DNA of 64,000 nt from Neoconidiobolus thromboides FSU 785 (GCA_025603075.1 MU626351.1:18034-82033); one strand, 5' to 3'. Counted from the stretch's first letter, positions 12,037 to 25,280 are shown. Made by a program: numbers and translations. The notes: a model not told the origin generated them from the letters alone.

Positions 12037-12132
12037 GAAGTATTTTTTTTGATTCTGTCTTTTTTTTCTTTTAACCGTTATTTAAGTAGAAAAACTATTA
12101 GTAAAATCTTTGAATAAAAAAACTGTATCCTT
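12037..12132 (-). repeat. MITE copy, diverged
   Basis: Reverse orientation. TTTTTTTTGATT, then TTTAACCGTTATTTAAGTAGAAAAA and ACTGTATCC. The core has drifted from AAGCGCTATTT. Confidence 0.6.
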
Positions 12133-12740
12133 ATATTTATAAAATAAAAAGTAGTTAAAGAAATCATTTAAAACTGTTAAAAGTTTAAAATAACTTTAAA
12201 ACTTCTTTGTTTAAGCTAATAAGACTATTATTTCAAAAATTAACATTAGAAAAATTTGAAATTTTAACATATAAAATGTCTTTAAAAGTTATTTTAAAAA
12301 TTGAAGTACTTTAGACAGCTGTTTTTAATAACTAGGAATTGAAAAGTGTTTATTTTTAAGGCAATTTTTAACACTGTATACCCTTCCTATATATTTTTAA
12401 CTTTGTATTAAATAACTTGATTTTAAATTAGAAACAATAAAAAGTATCTAGTTACAAACTGCTCTATCATGTAATATTATCATGTTAAAAGTTATTTTAC
12501 ATTATCAGTCCTAAAAATATAAACTAAAATAAATTAAATTTGTTATCAAAGAAATGCTTTTAGGCCATTTTATGCACTCTGTGTTGAATTTTGTGGTTGT
12601 TGATCTTTTTTTATTTGGGTTAACGGCTAGGTGTGAAGAAAATATTAAAGTTTCAATTGAAGTTGCACATCGCTTCTATTTATTTATCTATTTAAAAGAT
12701 TTCTCTTCATTTAAAAATGTGGAGTCCATGCTTTTAAAAA

Positions 12741-12843
12741 TAGGGAGTGCTTTTTTTGGTTTCATCACTTTTTCCATCTTTTAAGCGCTATTCAAATGGA
12801 AAAATTGTTAATAAAACCCTTGAACAAAAAATACATTCCCATA
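12741..12843 (-). repeat. MITE copy
   Basis: TAGGGAGTGCTTTTTTTGG to TACATTCCCATA, with core TTTTAAGCGCTATTCAAATG. It contributes most of a short open frame that is not a host gene. Confidence 0.85.
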
Positions 12844-15042
12844 CAATAAATTCAGTGAGATCAGTGGTAGTTAAGTTTGGATTTGTTCAGTTTTATTATA
12901 TTTTGGAGCTATTTATATTTTTGTATTTTAGAGATATTCATATTTTTGTATTAGAGATATTTATGTTCTTGTTGATTATTGAAAGACTAGCTTATTGTCT
13001 ATTTTGTCTGCTTTATTTTAAATTGATCTCATATTGAAAATCAATTATTTCCGAGCAAGGGATTTGGAATAACAGCAGATTTAATAAACTCCCACATTCA
13101 AGCATAAAGTCGAAAAAGAATAAAATAAAAATAATAGTGTATTTTTATTCTTTTGTTATAAATTGCTATATTTGTAATTAAAATGTTTGGAACAAAGTTG
13201 TTTTGAAACCTCTCTCAATCTTAAAGTCTATAAAAAATTAATAAAAAATTCAAAAAATTCATTCCCAAAAATAACTCTATTAATAATTTAAACTAAACAG
13301 TAGACATAGGACACATAGAACAACGCAATCATAAATTATATTAAAACAAGGCTTATATAAAATTTCCCGAGACTTTATTGACATTAAAAGTATCAGTAAT
13401 ATCTTCAAAACACTAATACAATATAAACAATAAACTGAAAAAAATCTAGCCTAATTTTAATTAAACCGAATAAATGTTGGCAACTATCTAGATTTTTAAG
13501 CCCAAACTTTAATTTCCAGATTGCAATTGAAAAAAATATAAGGTCATAGCTAGGCTAGTATAACTTATTTATAACGACTATTGCCTAAAAAATGAATATA
13601 CTATCTTAAAGAACTACAGTAATTTATTACTCAAACGAAGAGGTAAAGAAGGAATATTTCAGAGTTACCAAGGAATGTATTAATAGATTTTGGTTTAATA
13701 AAAAACTATTGAATAAATCTAATTATAGCTTACAATTTTCACTTAACTACATTTATTGAAAAAACTGTGCATTTCTGGCTTGGCGAGGGATGGGTAAAAT
13801 TTGCTTAAGATGAAATCAAACAACTTTAGGCAGTCTAAAACCTGGTTAATACAATATTATGGTAGGCTCAATGGCCAGATCCATTCTTGACTAGACCTTT
13901 AATTAAAAACGAATTATTATAATTTTGCTAATATTTGAAATTAGATCACCGTATTAAAATAAATATTACAATTTTCATTTTTAATACCAGGTTCTTAGTC
14001 AAGCCAAATTAGATCATATTTAAACTTTTTTATTATATAAAGGAACTATCATTTGTCTTTTCTTGAGATCATAAGTAAGGATTACGTCAATTCTAAATGT
14101 TGAATAACTATTTTAATTATTTATCCGTAGATAGGTTACAGGTTACTACAATATAATAATTTATAAACTAGATTTAAAAGTGTGACTACTTTTAATTGGG
14201 CTGTAACTCCCTTCTTATTCTAAGGTATAGCAAGATGATAATAATTATTTATATACATTATAATAGCGATTATATCATTTCATATGAAAAAAATATATAG
14301 GACAATTAATAATTATATTAATAAATCTTAATAATCTTAAACAGAGTTTCATCTATCATGGTTATGTATAAAACATAATACGATAATTTCGTTTTTTCAA
14401 GTGATTGTTATGACAAATATCTTTGATCTTGATAATTATTCTATTAAAAATCAATTCTATTTAAAAAATTAAACAGTTCAATCAATTTTAACGCACCAAA
14501 ATAAGTGTAAACTAGCGATTGAGAGCACCACTAAGAGAAGTTTTAATCTTAACCCACACTCAAAGTTTTGTTTGTTTGAACAAGGAAAGGGTAGTAAAAC
14601 CTAAATCTTGTATGCTAAATAAAAGCAGTTTTTACCTAACTTAAAAAAGCTAATCCAAAAATTAATAGTATTCACTTCGAGAAAAGCGTGATCTAAAAAT
14701 ATGTCAATAAGAGTCCAATCAATAAATTAATTTAATAGATTGAATCATAATCATTGGTCCAGTTTTAATCCTAAAACCTAACCAATGTTTTCACCCTTCC
14801 AATTTGGATGCTTATGATTGGTGGAAATTATATATTGCCTTAATTAGGTAGGAGCTTCTTTTTACCCCTTACTAATTAGTCATGCTACCTCCTAAACCTA
14901 ACTTAACATTAAACTTATAAAAAAATTGAATAGCCAATTAAAAAAAGAAAGTAATTTCAAAAGAAAAGTATAAATTAAGTGGGGAAAGACACTTTTTTAA
15001 TTTTCCTATCCTTTCATTTATTCTATATTTTACTAATCCATT
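12844..15042. other. intergenic, 2.2 kb
   Basis: AT-rich with no supportable ORF, tRNA or clear repeat. The 3' part serves as the RhoGAP promoter region. Confidence 0.5.
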
Positions 15043-16005
15043 ATGAACATTAACGCTAATAAACCATCCACAAACACTTCCCAATCTTTCAAAAGATTTT
15101 TAAAAACTTTAAAAAAGTTTGATTTTAACCGAAACAAGAAAACCGTATTCAATACCTCCTTAAAAGAGTCGGTTAAAGTAAGCAGCCATCAAATTAGCTT
15201 GAAGGCTTTCCCAAGCTATAGTGTGAGAATACCTACCATTATTTATGTCTGTACCGAATATCTAAGAGCTCATGGGACAGAATCAAAGGGTGTATTCCGC
15301 GTATCTGGCTCCCTCAAAAGAATGCAAAACTTACAATTGTTATTTGAAGATACTCCAAAGTATGGATCCAACCTTGACCTCAAAGCCTTAGGATTTACAC
15401 CTTTCGATGTCGCTAATACATTAACTAGATATTTAACATCACTTGTTGAGCCAGTGATCCCAAATGAATTATTTCACTCCTTTAGAAGTGTGTTGGAGCA
15501 AGAAAGTGTAGATACTTATAAAGTAGAAGAATACAAAAAATTATTACAATCATTAGAACCGGACAACTTGAATTTATTATTATACCTCTTAGATTTTTTT
15601 ATGGAATTTAATCAGTATGCAGATGCTACTTTAATGCCTTACTCAAACTTGGCTTCCATCTTCCAACCCTCTATCTTATGCTTGCCAGAGCATGTACATT
15701 TGCCTGAAGAATATAAGAAATCCCAAAAAGTAGTCGAATTTTTATGCTGGAATTATTGTTTAGTAGCAAAGAATCAAGTGTTAATCATTCCAACCTCAAC
15801 TGAGAGAGTTGAGTTAAAAAGATCATTGACTAACCTCTCAAACAAATCCAAGTTTTTAATAAGGAACAGTTCCGTATTATCGGATTCCTCTGATGTATCG
15901 ACAGATGTATTGGAAGAAAAAAAGGAAGATGTTTTTAATCAAGCTACTGTACGTAGATCGAATACCTTCCAAGTTAAATCAAGACGCAGATTTACTTTTT
16001 TTTAA
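15043..16005 (+). CDS. Sac7/Bag7-like RhoGAP
   Basis: Single-exon gene of 320 aa. A basic Ser/Thr/Lys-rich N-terminus (1-55) precedes a RhoGAP domain at about 58-240. The catalytic arginine finger is R86 in SKGVFRVSGSLKRM, and further family blocks are FDVANTLTRYLTSLVEPVIP, DNLNLLLYLLDFF and MPYSNLASIFQPSIL. RhoGAPs switch off Rho-type GTPases by stimulating GTP hydrolysis. The closest remembered arrangement is the fungal Sac7/Bag7 group that acts on Rho1 in cell-wall and actin control, although those proteins are usually longer. The C-terminal 80 residues are Ser-rich and end in a basic stretch. Gene-poor DNA flanks it on both sides. Confidence 0.9.
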   Translation: MNINANKPSTNTSQSFKRFLKTLKKFDFNRNKKTVFNTSLKESVKVSSHQISLKAFPSYSVRIPTIIYVCTEYLRAHGTESKGVFRVSGSLKRMQNLQLLFEDTPKYGSNLDLKALGFTPFDVANTLTRYLTSLVEPVIPNELFHSFRSVLEQESVDTYKVEEYKKLLQSLEPDNLNLLLYLLDFFMEFNQYADATLMPYSNLASIFQPSILCLPEHVHLPEEYKKSQKVVEFLCWNYCLVAKNQVLIIPTSTERVELKRSLTNLSNKSKFLIRNSSVLSDSSDVSTDVLEEKKEDVFNQATVRRSNTFQVKSRRRFTFF

Positions 16006-17370
16006 TCTCTTTATCTTAGTGCATTATTATCATTAATCTATCTTTGCTTTGTAAATAAAATATTTTTAATTAGTTAATTATCTTTTTTACACCTATTTTT
16101 TAATATTATTATTATTATTTGATTAAAATTAGGGATTTTAATTTATTACGGTCTTAATGATTTTTCAATTGTACACAACCTAATTTTTATCCTTAAATGA
16201 ATGATATAAATTAAAAAAGGGGAGAATTCATTGTAAAAATTTGGTTTTATAACGAAATGTTTCAGGTGCGAAAAAATAAAGTTAAGCTTTATTGACTTTG
16301 TTTTAATATTTAAATAGTGAGTGTCTAATGGATATTGATAAGAGTATACTATTTTTTTAAAACGAAAAGCCTAGCCAAACTATAAATAACTATCTTGCTT
16401 AATTTCAATGAATTGAATGTGAAATTAAATTCAATCACTTGAGCTTTGAATCGTTTCATGTGGTCTGTTATATATTAAAAATTAGTGGAATTAAATAGCG
16501 TATCATTTATACAATGAAAACCCGATATTGATGATTATTCATGACCTTATCTCCATATTAAATTTAATAAAATAGTATTTATTGACCTTTTACTATTAAC
16601 AATATATTTTATATTGTCAATGGAAATGGGAATGTAAATAGAAATATGAAAATAAATTTTGCTCTAGAAATCAATTTAACAAAAGTATTAGATTTACCTT
16701 TTTGGCTCACTTTTAATTTAAAACCCGCAACCTCACTTTTTTTAAGGTTGATGCTTATTAAGTAAGTTTAACTTTGATTATTATATTAGCTTTTGAAATA
16801 GAACAATTGAAAATATTTATTCATTAAAAATATAATCGAAAATATTGCAGAATAAAAAGAAAAAACATAGATAAGGGAGCAGCATTAAGAAAAGACTTTT
16901 ATTTTTAGAATAAACCACCTTGCTATACTCTTTTATTTAAAAATACTTTGCTTAATAAAAAAATATAACCAGGATCATTGTTTACAAAATAAAGTTTTCC
17001 TGTTAAAGTTACCAACAAGTCTAACTCCTGATCTAAGAATTAAAAGAATTTAGCTACTTAAGTACTTTCACACTTATAGAATAAATAATAATGTTAGAGA
17101 AAATTTTATTTCCATACTGTAAGTTCACTCTTGTGTTTCGCTTTTTGAAATCAATAAGCGTTTTTATTCTTTCTAGTAGGAATTAATAGCTATTTCATTT
17201 AAAAATTAATTTAAATGTTTGATTATTTTATATAATATCAATTAATTTAATTTAATGGTATAGGGGAATAAAATACTGATTAAATATCAATTAGAAAGTT
17301 AATTGTTTATTTGTAACAATTGTTATCCCATTTTAATTTTACCAAAAACAAATGACAAAAAAATTTTCTA

Positions 17371-17468
17371 TGTGAGGGTTTTTTTGGCTTCATCACTTTT
17401 CCATTTTTTAAGCTCTATTTAAGTGGAAAAATTGCTATAAAATTCTTAAACAAAACATATCTCCATAT
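17371..17468 (-). repeat. MITE copy
   Basis: TGAGGGTTTTTTTGGCTTCA, CCATTTTTTAAGCTCTATTT, and an ATATCTCCATA end. Confidence 0.8.
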
Positions 17469-18132
17469 AGTTTTCAAAATGCCAAAGCTATCATTACTAT
17501 CATATATTGTTGAACAAAATAAGAACGAGTAATGTCTAGTTAAATATATCTATAGCAATACTAATATTCTATAGTTGTATCGCCATAAATGCAAAGATAT
17601 AGTTATGCTATAGAGTGCATTCAAAAATTATTCAAAAGCTACTAGCGATTACTTTAAGTATTGATTTCTCGATTAACAACTAAAAGACAATGGCTTTTTA
17701 TATACATACTCGATCTAGATATAATAATATAGCATAAATCATTGCTTTTAAGATTTTATATTAAGTAAGGTGTTTTGGTTTATTTGAATATCAGGAAATG
17801 TGATAATTATTGAATTATTTCAAAAAAATTACTTTGTTATTTGTAATAACTTTAATAAGTTCAAATATACTACTTAAAATAAAGTCTAAAAGTAGTATTA
17901 TATACACCAATGTATACATCAATCAAAAAGATTCAATTTTTAATTACAGACGACTAAGGAACTAACATTTGAAGTGGGATACTTGTGATTTTGGGACAGT
18001 TTTAAATAATTGATATGAATACAAATAGCGCTTATTATTTTATAGTTACACTGGCAGAGCTATATTATATAAACAATGGCTATAAAGTTTTCTTATACAC
18101 GTATCAACATTGACACATGTTACAAAATAATA

Positions 18133-18237
18133 TTAGGGGATATATTTTTTTGTTTGAGAATTTTACTAACAAGTTTTCCACTCGAATAGCGCTTAAAAGA
18201 TGGAAAGAATAATGAAGCCGAAAAAAACACTCCCATT
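18133..18237 (+). repeat. MITE copy
   Basis: TTAGGGGATATATTTTTTTG to AAAAAAACACTCCCATTA, with core CTCGAATAGCGCTTAAAAG. Confidence 0.87.
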
Positions 18238-18430
18238 ATATAATTAGTTTTTATGTATGCAAGCATTACTACACAATATGAATAATAAGTATATTTAATC
18301 TAAACACGTTTCGTAAATACTCATTTAATGATGTCTTTTGAGAAATAGCTTAACAAAATTAGTATATTTATGGCTACTCATTAATATCATAATATTTATA
18401 GCTGTCTGATAAAATATCACATTATAAATA

Positions 18431-18544
18431 CGTGGATTTTTTTTGATTTCATTACTTTTTCCATTTTTTAAGCGCTATTTAACCGCTATTTAAGCGGAAA
18501 AGTTGTTAGTAAAATTCTTAAACACAAAAATACATCCCCATATA
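18431..18544 (-). repeat. MITE copy with internal duplication
   Basis: Core reads AAGCGCTATTTAACCGCTATT, then TAAGCGG. The CGCTATTTAA unit is duplicated, making this copy about 10 bp longer than the family norm. The right end ACATCCCCATA is intact. Confidence 0.87.
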
Positions 18545-18774
18545 TTAAAAGTAATTTGACATAAAAGTAAGTTGTTTTCAATAAAAAAGATAATATTATA
18601 ATTGCAAAAAGGATAGTATATTAAAAAGTAACGATGTATCAAAAAATAATATTAATGTTTGAGAATCACTTTTATTTTAGATCAAAAACCCTTTACAGCT
18701 AGACAAACAATAAATTTACAATAGTACAATCACAATATGACTATTTTTAATAACTTTTATTATTAACATATTCA

Positions 18775-19876
18775 TCAGTTAGTAAATTTAGGATAACCGC
18801 TATACCCAACATGACGATCTTCGCCTCTGTATAAGTAAAAAGTAGAAAAATCAGTGATTTCGGATAATTCGTTGTTGTTAAAGAAGCGTTCAGAAAGGTC
18901 TGGATTAGAGATGAATGGACGACCATGTACTATTACATCAGCTTTTCCATCTGCAATATATTTATCTCCTTCTTCGGCAGTAAAAGCACCATTAACAAAA
19001 ATCTTAACATTCTTAATTAATGGAAGAATTTTTCAATATCAAGTTTATGGCCTCGATTAGTTGGATCAAAATCAGGAAGATGACGCACAAGTTGTATATA
19101 GGCAATATTACGTTTATCAAGTTCAGAAATTAAATAGCTAAATAATTCATAGGCTTCTTCTTCACTTTTTTCACCCATATCATTGTAGCCGCCACAGTGA
19201 GATAATTTAATACCAACTCTATCAGCTGAAAATACTTCATTAAAGGCATCAATAATCTCAAGGATAAATCGAGAACGATTTTCGATACTACCACCATATT
19301 GATCAGTACGTTGGCTTGAGTGAGATTTGAGGAATTGGTGTGGTAAATAGCCATTAGCACCATGTAATTCTATACCGTCAAATCCAACCTCTTTAGCATT
19401 AATAGCAACCTGTTTATATTTTTGTACGTATTCTTTAGGATCTTCAATTGCTCTTGGAACAGAATAACCAGAGCTCCCCTCAAGTAAACGAAACCTCCTA
19501 CCGTTAGCCTTAATAGCAGAAGGGGCTGGTGGGGCTATACCGGCATTACGTAAGGTGTTAGCAGCTCTTCATGGATGCCATATTTGTCCAAAGATGTGGC
19601 CATCATTTTCATGTACTGTATCGATTAATTTCCTCCACGCTAAAGTTTGTTCCTTGTTCCAAACTCCTGGTGCTTCAAGCCATTCGATACCTTGTGGCTC
19701 AATAAGTATAGCCTCAGTTAATAATAAACCTGGTGATACTCTTTGACGATAAAAATCGATATTTACATTGTTTGGGACAATCCCACGATTACGAGTTAAT
19801 GAACCAAGGGCTACTCGATTTTTGAGTTTTAATCCTTTGAGATCAATGATTGTTTCAAGTTTTTATTATATGACAT
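18775..19876 (-). pseudogene. Old yellow enzyme-like NADH:flavin oxidoreductase, broken
   Basis: Reads as an FMN-dependent ene-reductase of about 365 codons. Conserved pieces are LKLKNRVALGSLTRNRG, HIFGQIWHP, the active-site block FDGIELHGANGYLPHQFL (the HxxN pair and Tyr are present), SQRTDQYGGSIENRSRF and ADVIVHGRPFISNPDL. Two lesions are clear. An in-frame TGA at 19572-19570 stands where WHPGRAA is expected, a single GGA-to-TGA change. A one-base loss in an A run near 19024-19034 shifts the frame between DIEKFFH and LIKNVKIF. The first ATG (19876) is also one base out of frame with the rest, again across an A run. Either a young pseudogene or, if sequence quality is poor at homopolymers, partly an artefact. 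Confidence 0.85.
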
Positions 19877-20674
19877 AGCTCTAGTTGTTTAATTCAATAT
19901 AAATTAATTTTTTATTTATTTTGATAAACAATGTCACTTAATTGATTTATATATAGTAATCGGCCTAAATTAATTACTAATTAAATCTATCAATTGGTCT
20001 AAATTAAAAATTAATTTGAGTGATGGTTTGAATAAAGCTGTTAGAATTCAAACATGTATTTTTTTTCAAAATTTCTTCGGGTGCTATTTGTTTTTTTACT
20101 CTTTTTAAAGTCCTGTTCTTAAGCTTTGCCAGAATTTGTAGTTAAAATTTTATATCAAATGAATAGTTAGCCACTGAACAATTAAAGTTTAATAACTGTA
20201 ATTAACTTTATTCAACTTTTATACTAAAAATTAAGATTTAAAACCTCTATTACTAAAGATCAACAATATAGTAAAATTGTAATTTAAACCTTAATATGAT
20301 ATCACTCCTTTTATTTTTTTGTTAATTTGAGCGGAAAGCTTTTAATAATTTTTTATGTATATCTTGAATATATGCAAACTAAAGAGGCAGATTGTCGAAA
20401 AAAGTTAGTTTAACCCATCAACTTCGATTTCTATTAAAATTCTTTTGATTATACAATTTTCTTTACTCTTAATTTTAGAATAATGAGGTAAATTATTAAA
20501 ATCATTTATTCATAATTCCTAACGTATTGTAAATAATATCAAAATGCTAAAATTACTGTAATATAAATTAGTAATAAATAATAGTTTTTAGAAATCTTAA
20601 ATTAATGCTTATTAATAAAATCTAAATTTTAAAGTAAAAGGATATCTCATCATTTTGGTTATTTGCTAAATCTA

Positions 20675-20776
20675 TATGGGGATGTATTTTTATGTTTAAG
20701 AATTTTACTAACAATCTTTCCACTCAAATAGTGCTTAAAAATATAAAAAGTGATGAAACCAAAAAATATCTCCATA
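20675..20776 (+). repeat. MITE copy
   Basis: TATGGGGATGTATTTTTATG to CCAAAAAATATCTCCATA. Both TA-bordered termini are recognisable. Confidence 0.88.
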
Positions 20777-21865
20777 TAGCATTAAAAATTGTTTTTTAAA
20801 TTAAAATTTTCATACTAAACTCATTAACAAACATAGCTCTCGATTTAAAAACTGTAAGACTTTAACCAGTTAAATATCTTTTGATATATAAAACATCAAT
20901 AATATCAGGTAGATTTTACTCTCCAATACAAGAAATTCTGCTATATTGAATTTTTATATCTGTCTCCATTTTTGTACAAAGACACTTCTTCAAACCATTT
21001 ACTCTTCCTTAACGATATCCTGGTCTCTTTACTATATTAAATAAATAAAAGCTTGCCTTGAAATTAAAGTAAGTTAACTGATAGGGGGGTCCTTATTGAT
21101 TAATTTCTTTTAAATCAATTTTTTGATAAAAAGAATGATATTGTTAAGATATTCAATTGCTTGACAATATAAAACAAATTCATTTGAATATATATGAGCT
21201 AGTTTTGTCCCTAGCGTTTTGCTAGAATGTCTTTGATACCCGGAAAGAGATGTACAACTTTATATAGATTCTTTGACTATTCTTGTACCTAGAGTCTAGA
21301 ATCTAAAGCCATTTTGACATTTTAGATTGTGAGATTGATACTTCTTAGTTTCTTCGAATTGCTTTAATACATTTCTTTTTGATTTTAATGTAATTTTTTC
21401 TACTTGTTTTAATGAATCAGCTCTTTGGACTGTACACCAAGCTTATTGTAAATATTCAGCAAAAATATTTAATGGCCCAGTAGATATTATTGATTCGCGC
21501 TATTCGCCCTTTAAAGTAAAGATGAAGGGATGAAAAGCTAGCTACTTAGTTAGAACTAAGAATGCTTACAGAATTGATACCTTTTTGGGTTTAAGGTTCA
21601 AAAAAACATCATTAGATGATGTCTTCATTTTATTTTGACTTTTATCGGATAGTATTTGTTTTCATAACTATATTAAAATAAGTACAACATCGCAATTACA
21701 TTACGTAAGATTTAATTAATATCCTTTTTATGTATGAAATCATATAGCTTTGTTATTTAAACTATTATATTATCTTTTTTATTCATAATAGTATAGCCCT
21801 ATTATAAATGTAATAGCTTACAATTAGTCTACTTGAATTATAATATATTTTAAAGGATTCAATAA

Positions 21866-21968
21866 ATGGGGATGTATTTTCGTGTCTAAGAATTTTATTA
21901 ACAATTTTTCCACTTAAATAGCGCTTGAAAAATGGAAAAAATAATGAAGTTAAAAAAAACACTCCCAA
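21866..21968 (+). repeat. MITE copy
   Basis: ATGGGGATGTATTTTCGTG to AAAAAAACACTCCCAAAT. The reverse strand carries the shared short open frame (FFLTSLFFPFFKRYLSGKIV). Confidence 0.88.
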
Positions 21969-23383
21969 ATGATGGTTCTAATTTAATACTATAAAAATAC
22001 TTTCGTAATATCAAAACCTGCTTATTTACAACTCACTCTAATTTTCTGGACTTTTTTGTCATATCCAGGCTTTATTATAATCATTGCATTATTATTTATT
22101 GATGCCCAAAATATCAAATTATCCTTTAAACATCTATCTCCGCCTCCATCCCCCATTATCACTGTCACCTACTCCCATTGTTAGATGAAGCTTTGTGTAT
22201 CTAAATTTGAATGAGTAATCTAAATATATTCAGATTGCAATAAAAGTTCTTTTTACCTAAAATAGTTTTAAAATTTTCAAAGCTTTTAAAAAGTGTGTTT
22301 ATCTACTAGATGCTAATTTCAGGTTATATATGACTTGGCATCAATTAATACATCAAGTATGTATTGCTAAGATATAGAGAGGATTTGGCTTAACTTAATT
22401 AGTGATAAGAATCTGTTTATATCATTATAAATTGTAAACCTCAGTGATGGTTGGTAAAGTAATTAGTGAATTATGACTTAAAGATATACCTTACCTATAT
22501 TGATTAAATTGCATAGATACTAAATATAGTTGTTTTTATAGTCTTTTTTAATAGGTTTAAAACATATGTAAAGTAAATTTAGGTGAGAATTTAAAAAAAC
22601 ATAATAATCGATAATGTATCACAGAAATTAAAATAGTTTAAAGAAACAAAGAATTGATATTGAAATCAGTTTTTATCATTAGTTTTATTTTTATAATATC
22701 TTATTAATTTTCAACCTTTATAATAATTTTTCTAAGTTTGAATCAAAGATGTAATCTTTTTATTAAACTTTTAGTTAAACATTGAATTTTAAAATAAAGA
22801 CAATAAATAAGTTTACCCTGAATTCTCATACTTTAGATCTAATTGTCACAAACATGTCACGTCATGTTACTTCATGTTTAGATTAAGTTGTAAAGACTGA
22901 AAGTTAAAGTCATGATATTTAGCTTACAATGATTGGATGCAAACAAAATTAATTTCAATACTTTTTGTTATTTTCACAAGTTTAGTATTGTTCCCTTTGA
23001 ATCTTCTTGGGTCATTTCGTTTTTTTTTGAGACTTTTATTAAAATTCTTTTACTCTCAATAAAACACTTAGAAGCTTCAATTCCAAATCCTCAAAAATAA
23101 ATCAATAAAGCGTTTTCACATTTGAATTTTACAACTAATAATAAAATGAACAAAATAACTCTAGATCTTGAAGACTCAACATTAAACTAGAAATCTTTTT
23201 CAACAAAACATCACTTTTAATGGTTGACTAAAAGCTTACTAATTCTATAAACCAATGAATTTCTACCTTGTGAGGTTTTAAAACTGGGCCAATAGAATAA
23301 ATGCTAGAAAATAAACTGTCAAATTTCGATTATTTTCAAAAATAAAATAAAATTGATATTTCATCTTTTATAATAATAAAACA

Positions 23384-25218
23384 ATGCTTCGATTCAACTG
23401 TTTAACTAGAAATAAAGTAAAAATAACATTTAAATCAACATTATTTAATTTTAATAAAATGTAATGGTTTATTAGAACGCATTAAAGCTTACTGTCAATT
23501 CAGTACGTAACATTGTTACTGATGGTGGTTATAACCCACATGTTGCTGGTCTAAGTTATGAACAATCACAAGTAAAAGATATTCTAAACTAAGAAAACAT
23601 GCATATTAATGATATTATGTTAAAATTAACTAGTTTCGTGAAACTATTCATGATTTTGTACAGAAAGAGATTGCTCCATTAGCTCAAGAAATTGATCAAA
23701 AAAATGAGTTTCCAATGGTAAATTATTTAATATCAATAATAATTAAAAATAATAACTAAAATTTATTATAGCATTTATGGAAACGTTTAGGAGATATGGG
23801 ATTACTTGGTATTACTGCACCAGGTAATTGAAAATCATTATCAAAAAAAAGGATATTGGCTTAGATATTTGCATTTTTAGAAAAATATGGTGGATTAGGT
23901 TTTGGCTATTTAGATCATTGTATAGCCATGGAAGAAATTTCTAGAGCTTCAGGTTCTGTTGCTTTAAGTTATGGTGCTCATTCTAACTTATGTGTCAATC
24001 AAATTGTACGTAATGGTAATCAACAACAAAAAGAAAAATATTTACCAAAGGTAATAAAAAAATAAATATATAATCTACAATTTAAACAGTTATATTAGTT
24101 AATCTCTGGTGAACATGTTGGTGCATTAGCTATGTCAGAACCTGGTTCCGGTTCCGATGTAGTATCTATGAGTTTAAAAGCAGAAAAGAAAGGAGATAAA
24201 TATGTTTTAAATGGAAATAAATTTTGGATCACTAATGGTCCTGATGCAAATACTTTAGTTGTTTATGCTAAAACTAAACCAGAAGCTGGACCTAAGGGGA
24301 TTACTGCTTTTATTGTTGAAAAGGTAAGTAAAAGTAACAGTAAAAGAGGATATAAGTGAGGACACTAATGAAGTTTGTTTTTAGGGATTTAAGGGCTTTT
24401 CTACTCATCAAAAATTAGATAAATTAGGAATGCGTGGTTCGAATACTTGTGAATTGGTATTTGAAGATTGTGAAGTACCAGGTACATTTTATTTTATTAA
24501 AATTAATATTGCATTATTAATTAGTTATATTTTAATTTTGATTTTAATTAGCTGAAAACATCCTTGGTAAAGAAAATGAAGGTGTTTATGTATTAATGAG
24601 TGGATTAGATTATGAGCGTTTAGTTTTAGCTTCTGGTCCTGTCGGGTAAGTCAAAGAAATTATTAACTATTATTATTTTAAATTCTATTTAATTATATTT
24701 AGTCTTATGCAAAATGCTATGGATGTTACTTTACCATATGTACATACTCGTAAACAATTCGGTAAAGCCATTGGTGAATTTCAGGTAAGTATTAACAATC
24801 CCATTAATTTTAAAGTTTTTTATTTTTTATCTTTTATTAGCTAGTTCAAGGTAAATTAGCAGATATGTATACCAAAGTATCCTCTACCAGATCCTATCTT
24901 TACGCAGTAGCTCGTGCTGCTGATGCAGGCAAAAGTTCAAATAAGGTAAACTTCTTTTTATTAAACTTAAATAGTAATATATATTGATCAATCTATACTT
25001 TTAATTAGGATTGTGCTGGTATTATATTATATGCAGCAGAAAGAGCTACAGAAGTAGCCTTAGATGCTATTCAGTTATTAGGTGGTAATGGATATATTAA
25101 TGAATATCCAACTGGACGTATATTAAGAGATGCTAAATTATATGAAATCGGAGCAGGTACTAGTGAAATTCGTCGTATGTTAATTGGACGAGAATTTAAT
25201 AAAGAATTTAAAAATTAA
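23384..25218 (+). CDS. isovaleryl-CoA dehydrogenase, mitochondrial
   Basis: Acyl-CoA dehydrogenase (FAD enzyme) that oxidises isovaleryl-CoA to 3-methylcrotonyl-CoA in leucine breakdown. Eleven exons: 23384-23416, 23476-23571, 23634-23717, 23772-23823, 23881-24050, 24099-24323, 24385-24481, 24552-24645, 24703-24784, 24841-24945 and 25009-25218. They sum to 1248 nt, or 415 aa. A basic 11-residue first exon ([11 protein letters not shown]) suggests a mitochondrial leader. Family blocks are [77 protein letters not shown] and [24 protein letters not shown] holds the glutamate at the catalytic position typical of isovaleryl-CoA dehydrogenases, which separates it from short/medium-chain relatives. 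Convergent with the Pex39-like gene, with stops about 60 bp apart. Confidence 0.93.
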
Positions 25219-25280
25219 ATTGAAATAAAATTAAATTGAGTTAGATGGAGTTGTTTTTATTTTTTTTTATAACTATATTC

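Larger units (their letters stand above)
16006..18774. other. intergenic, 2.8 kb with three MITEs
   Basis: Apart from the MITE copies at 17371, 18133 and 18431, I see no gene or RNA. Confidence 0.5.
19877..23383. other. intergenic, 3.5 kb with two MITEs
   Basis: No gene seen outside the MITE copies at 20675 and 21866. A few short diverged MITE-like scraps (around 20326-20350 and 23030-23075) are too weak to call. Confidence 0.5.

Noticed and set aside
12554-13037. Two overlapping short open frames
   Set aside because: The second is mostly the MITE copy at 12741-12843 and its flank. The first has no recognisable feature and ends in the same MITE.
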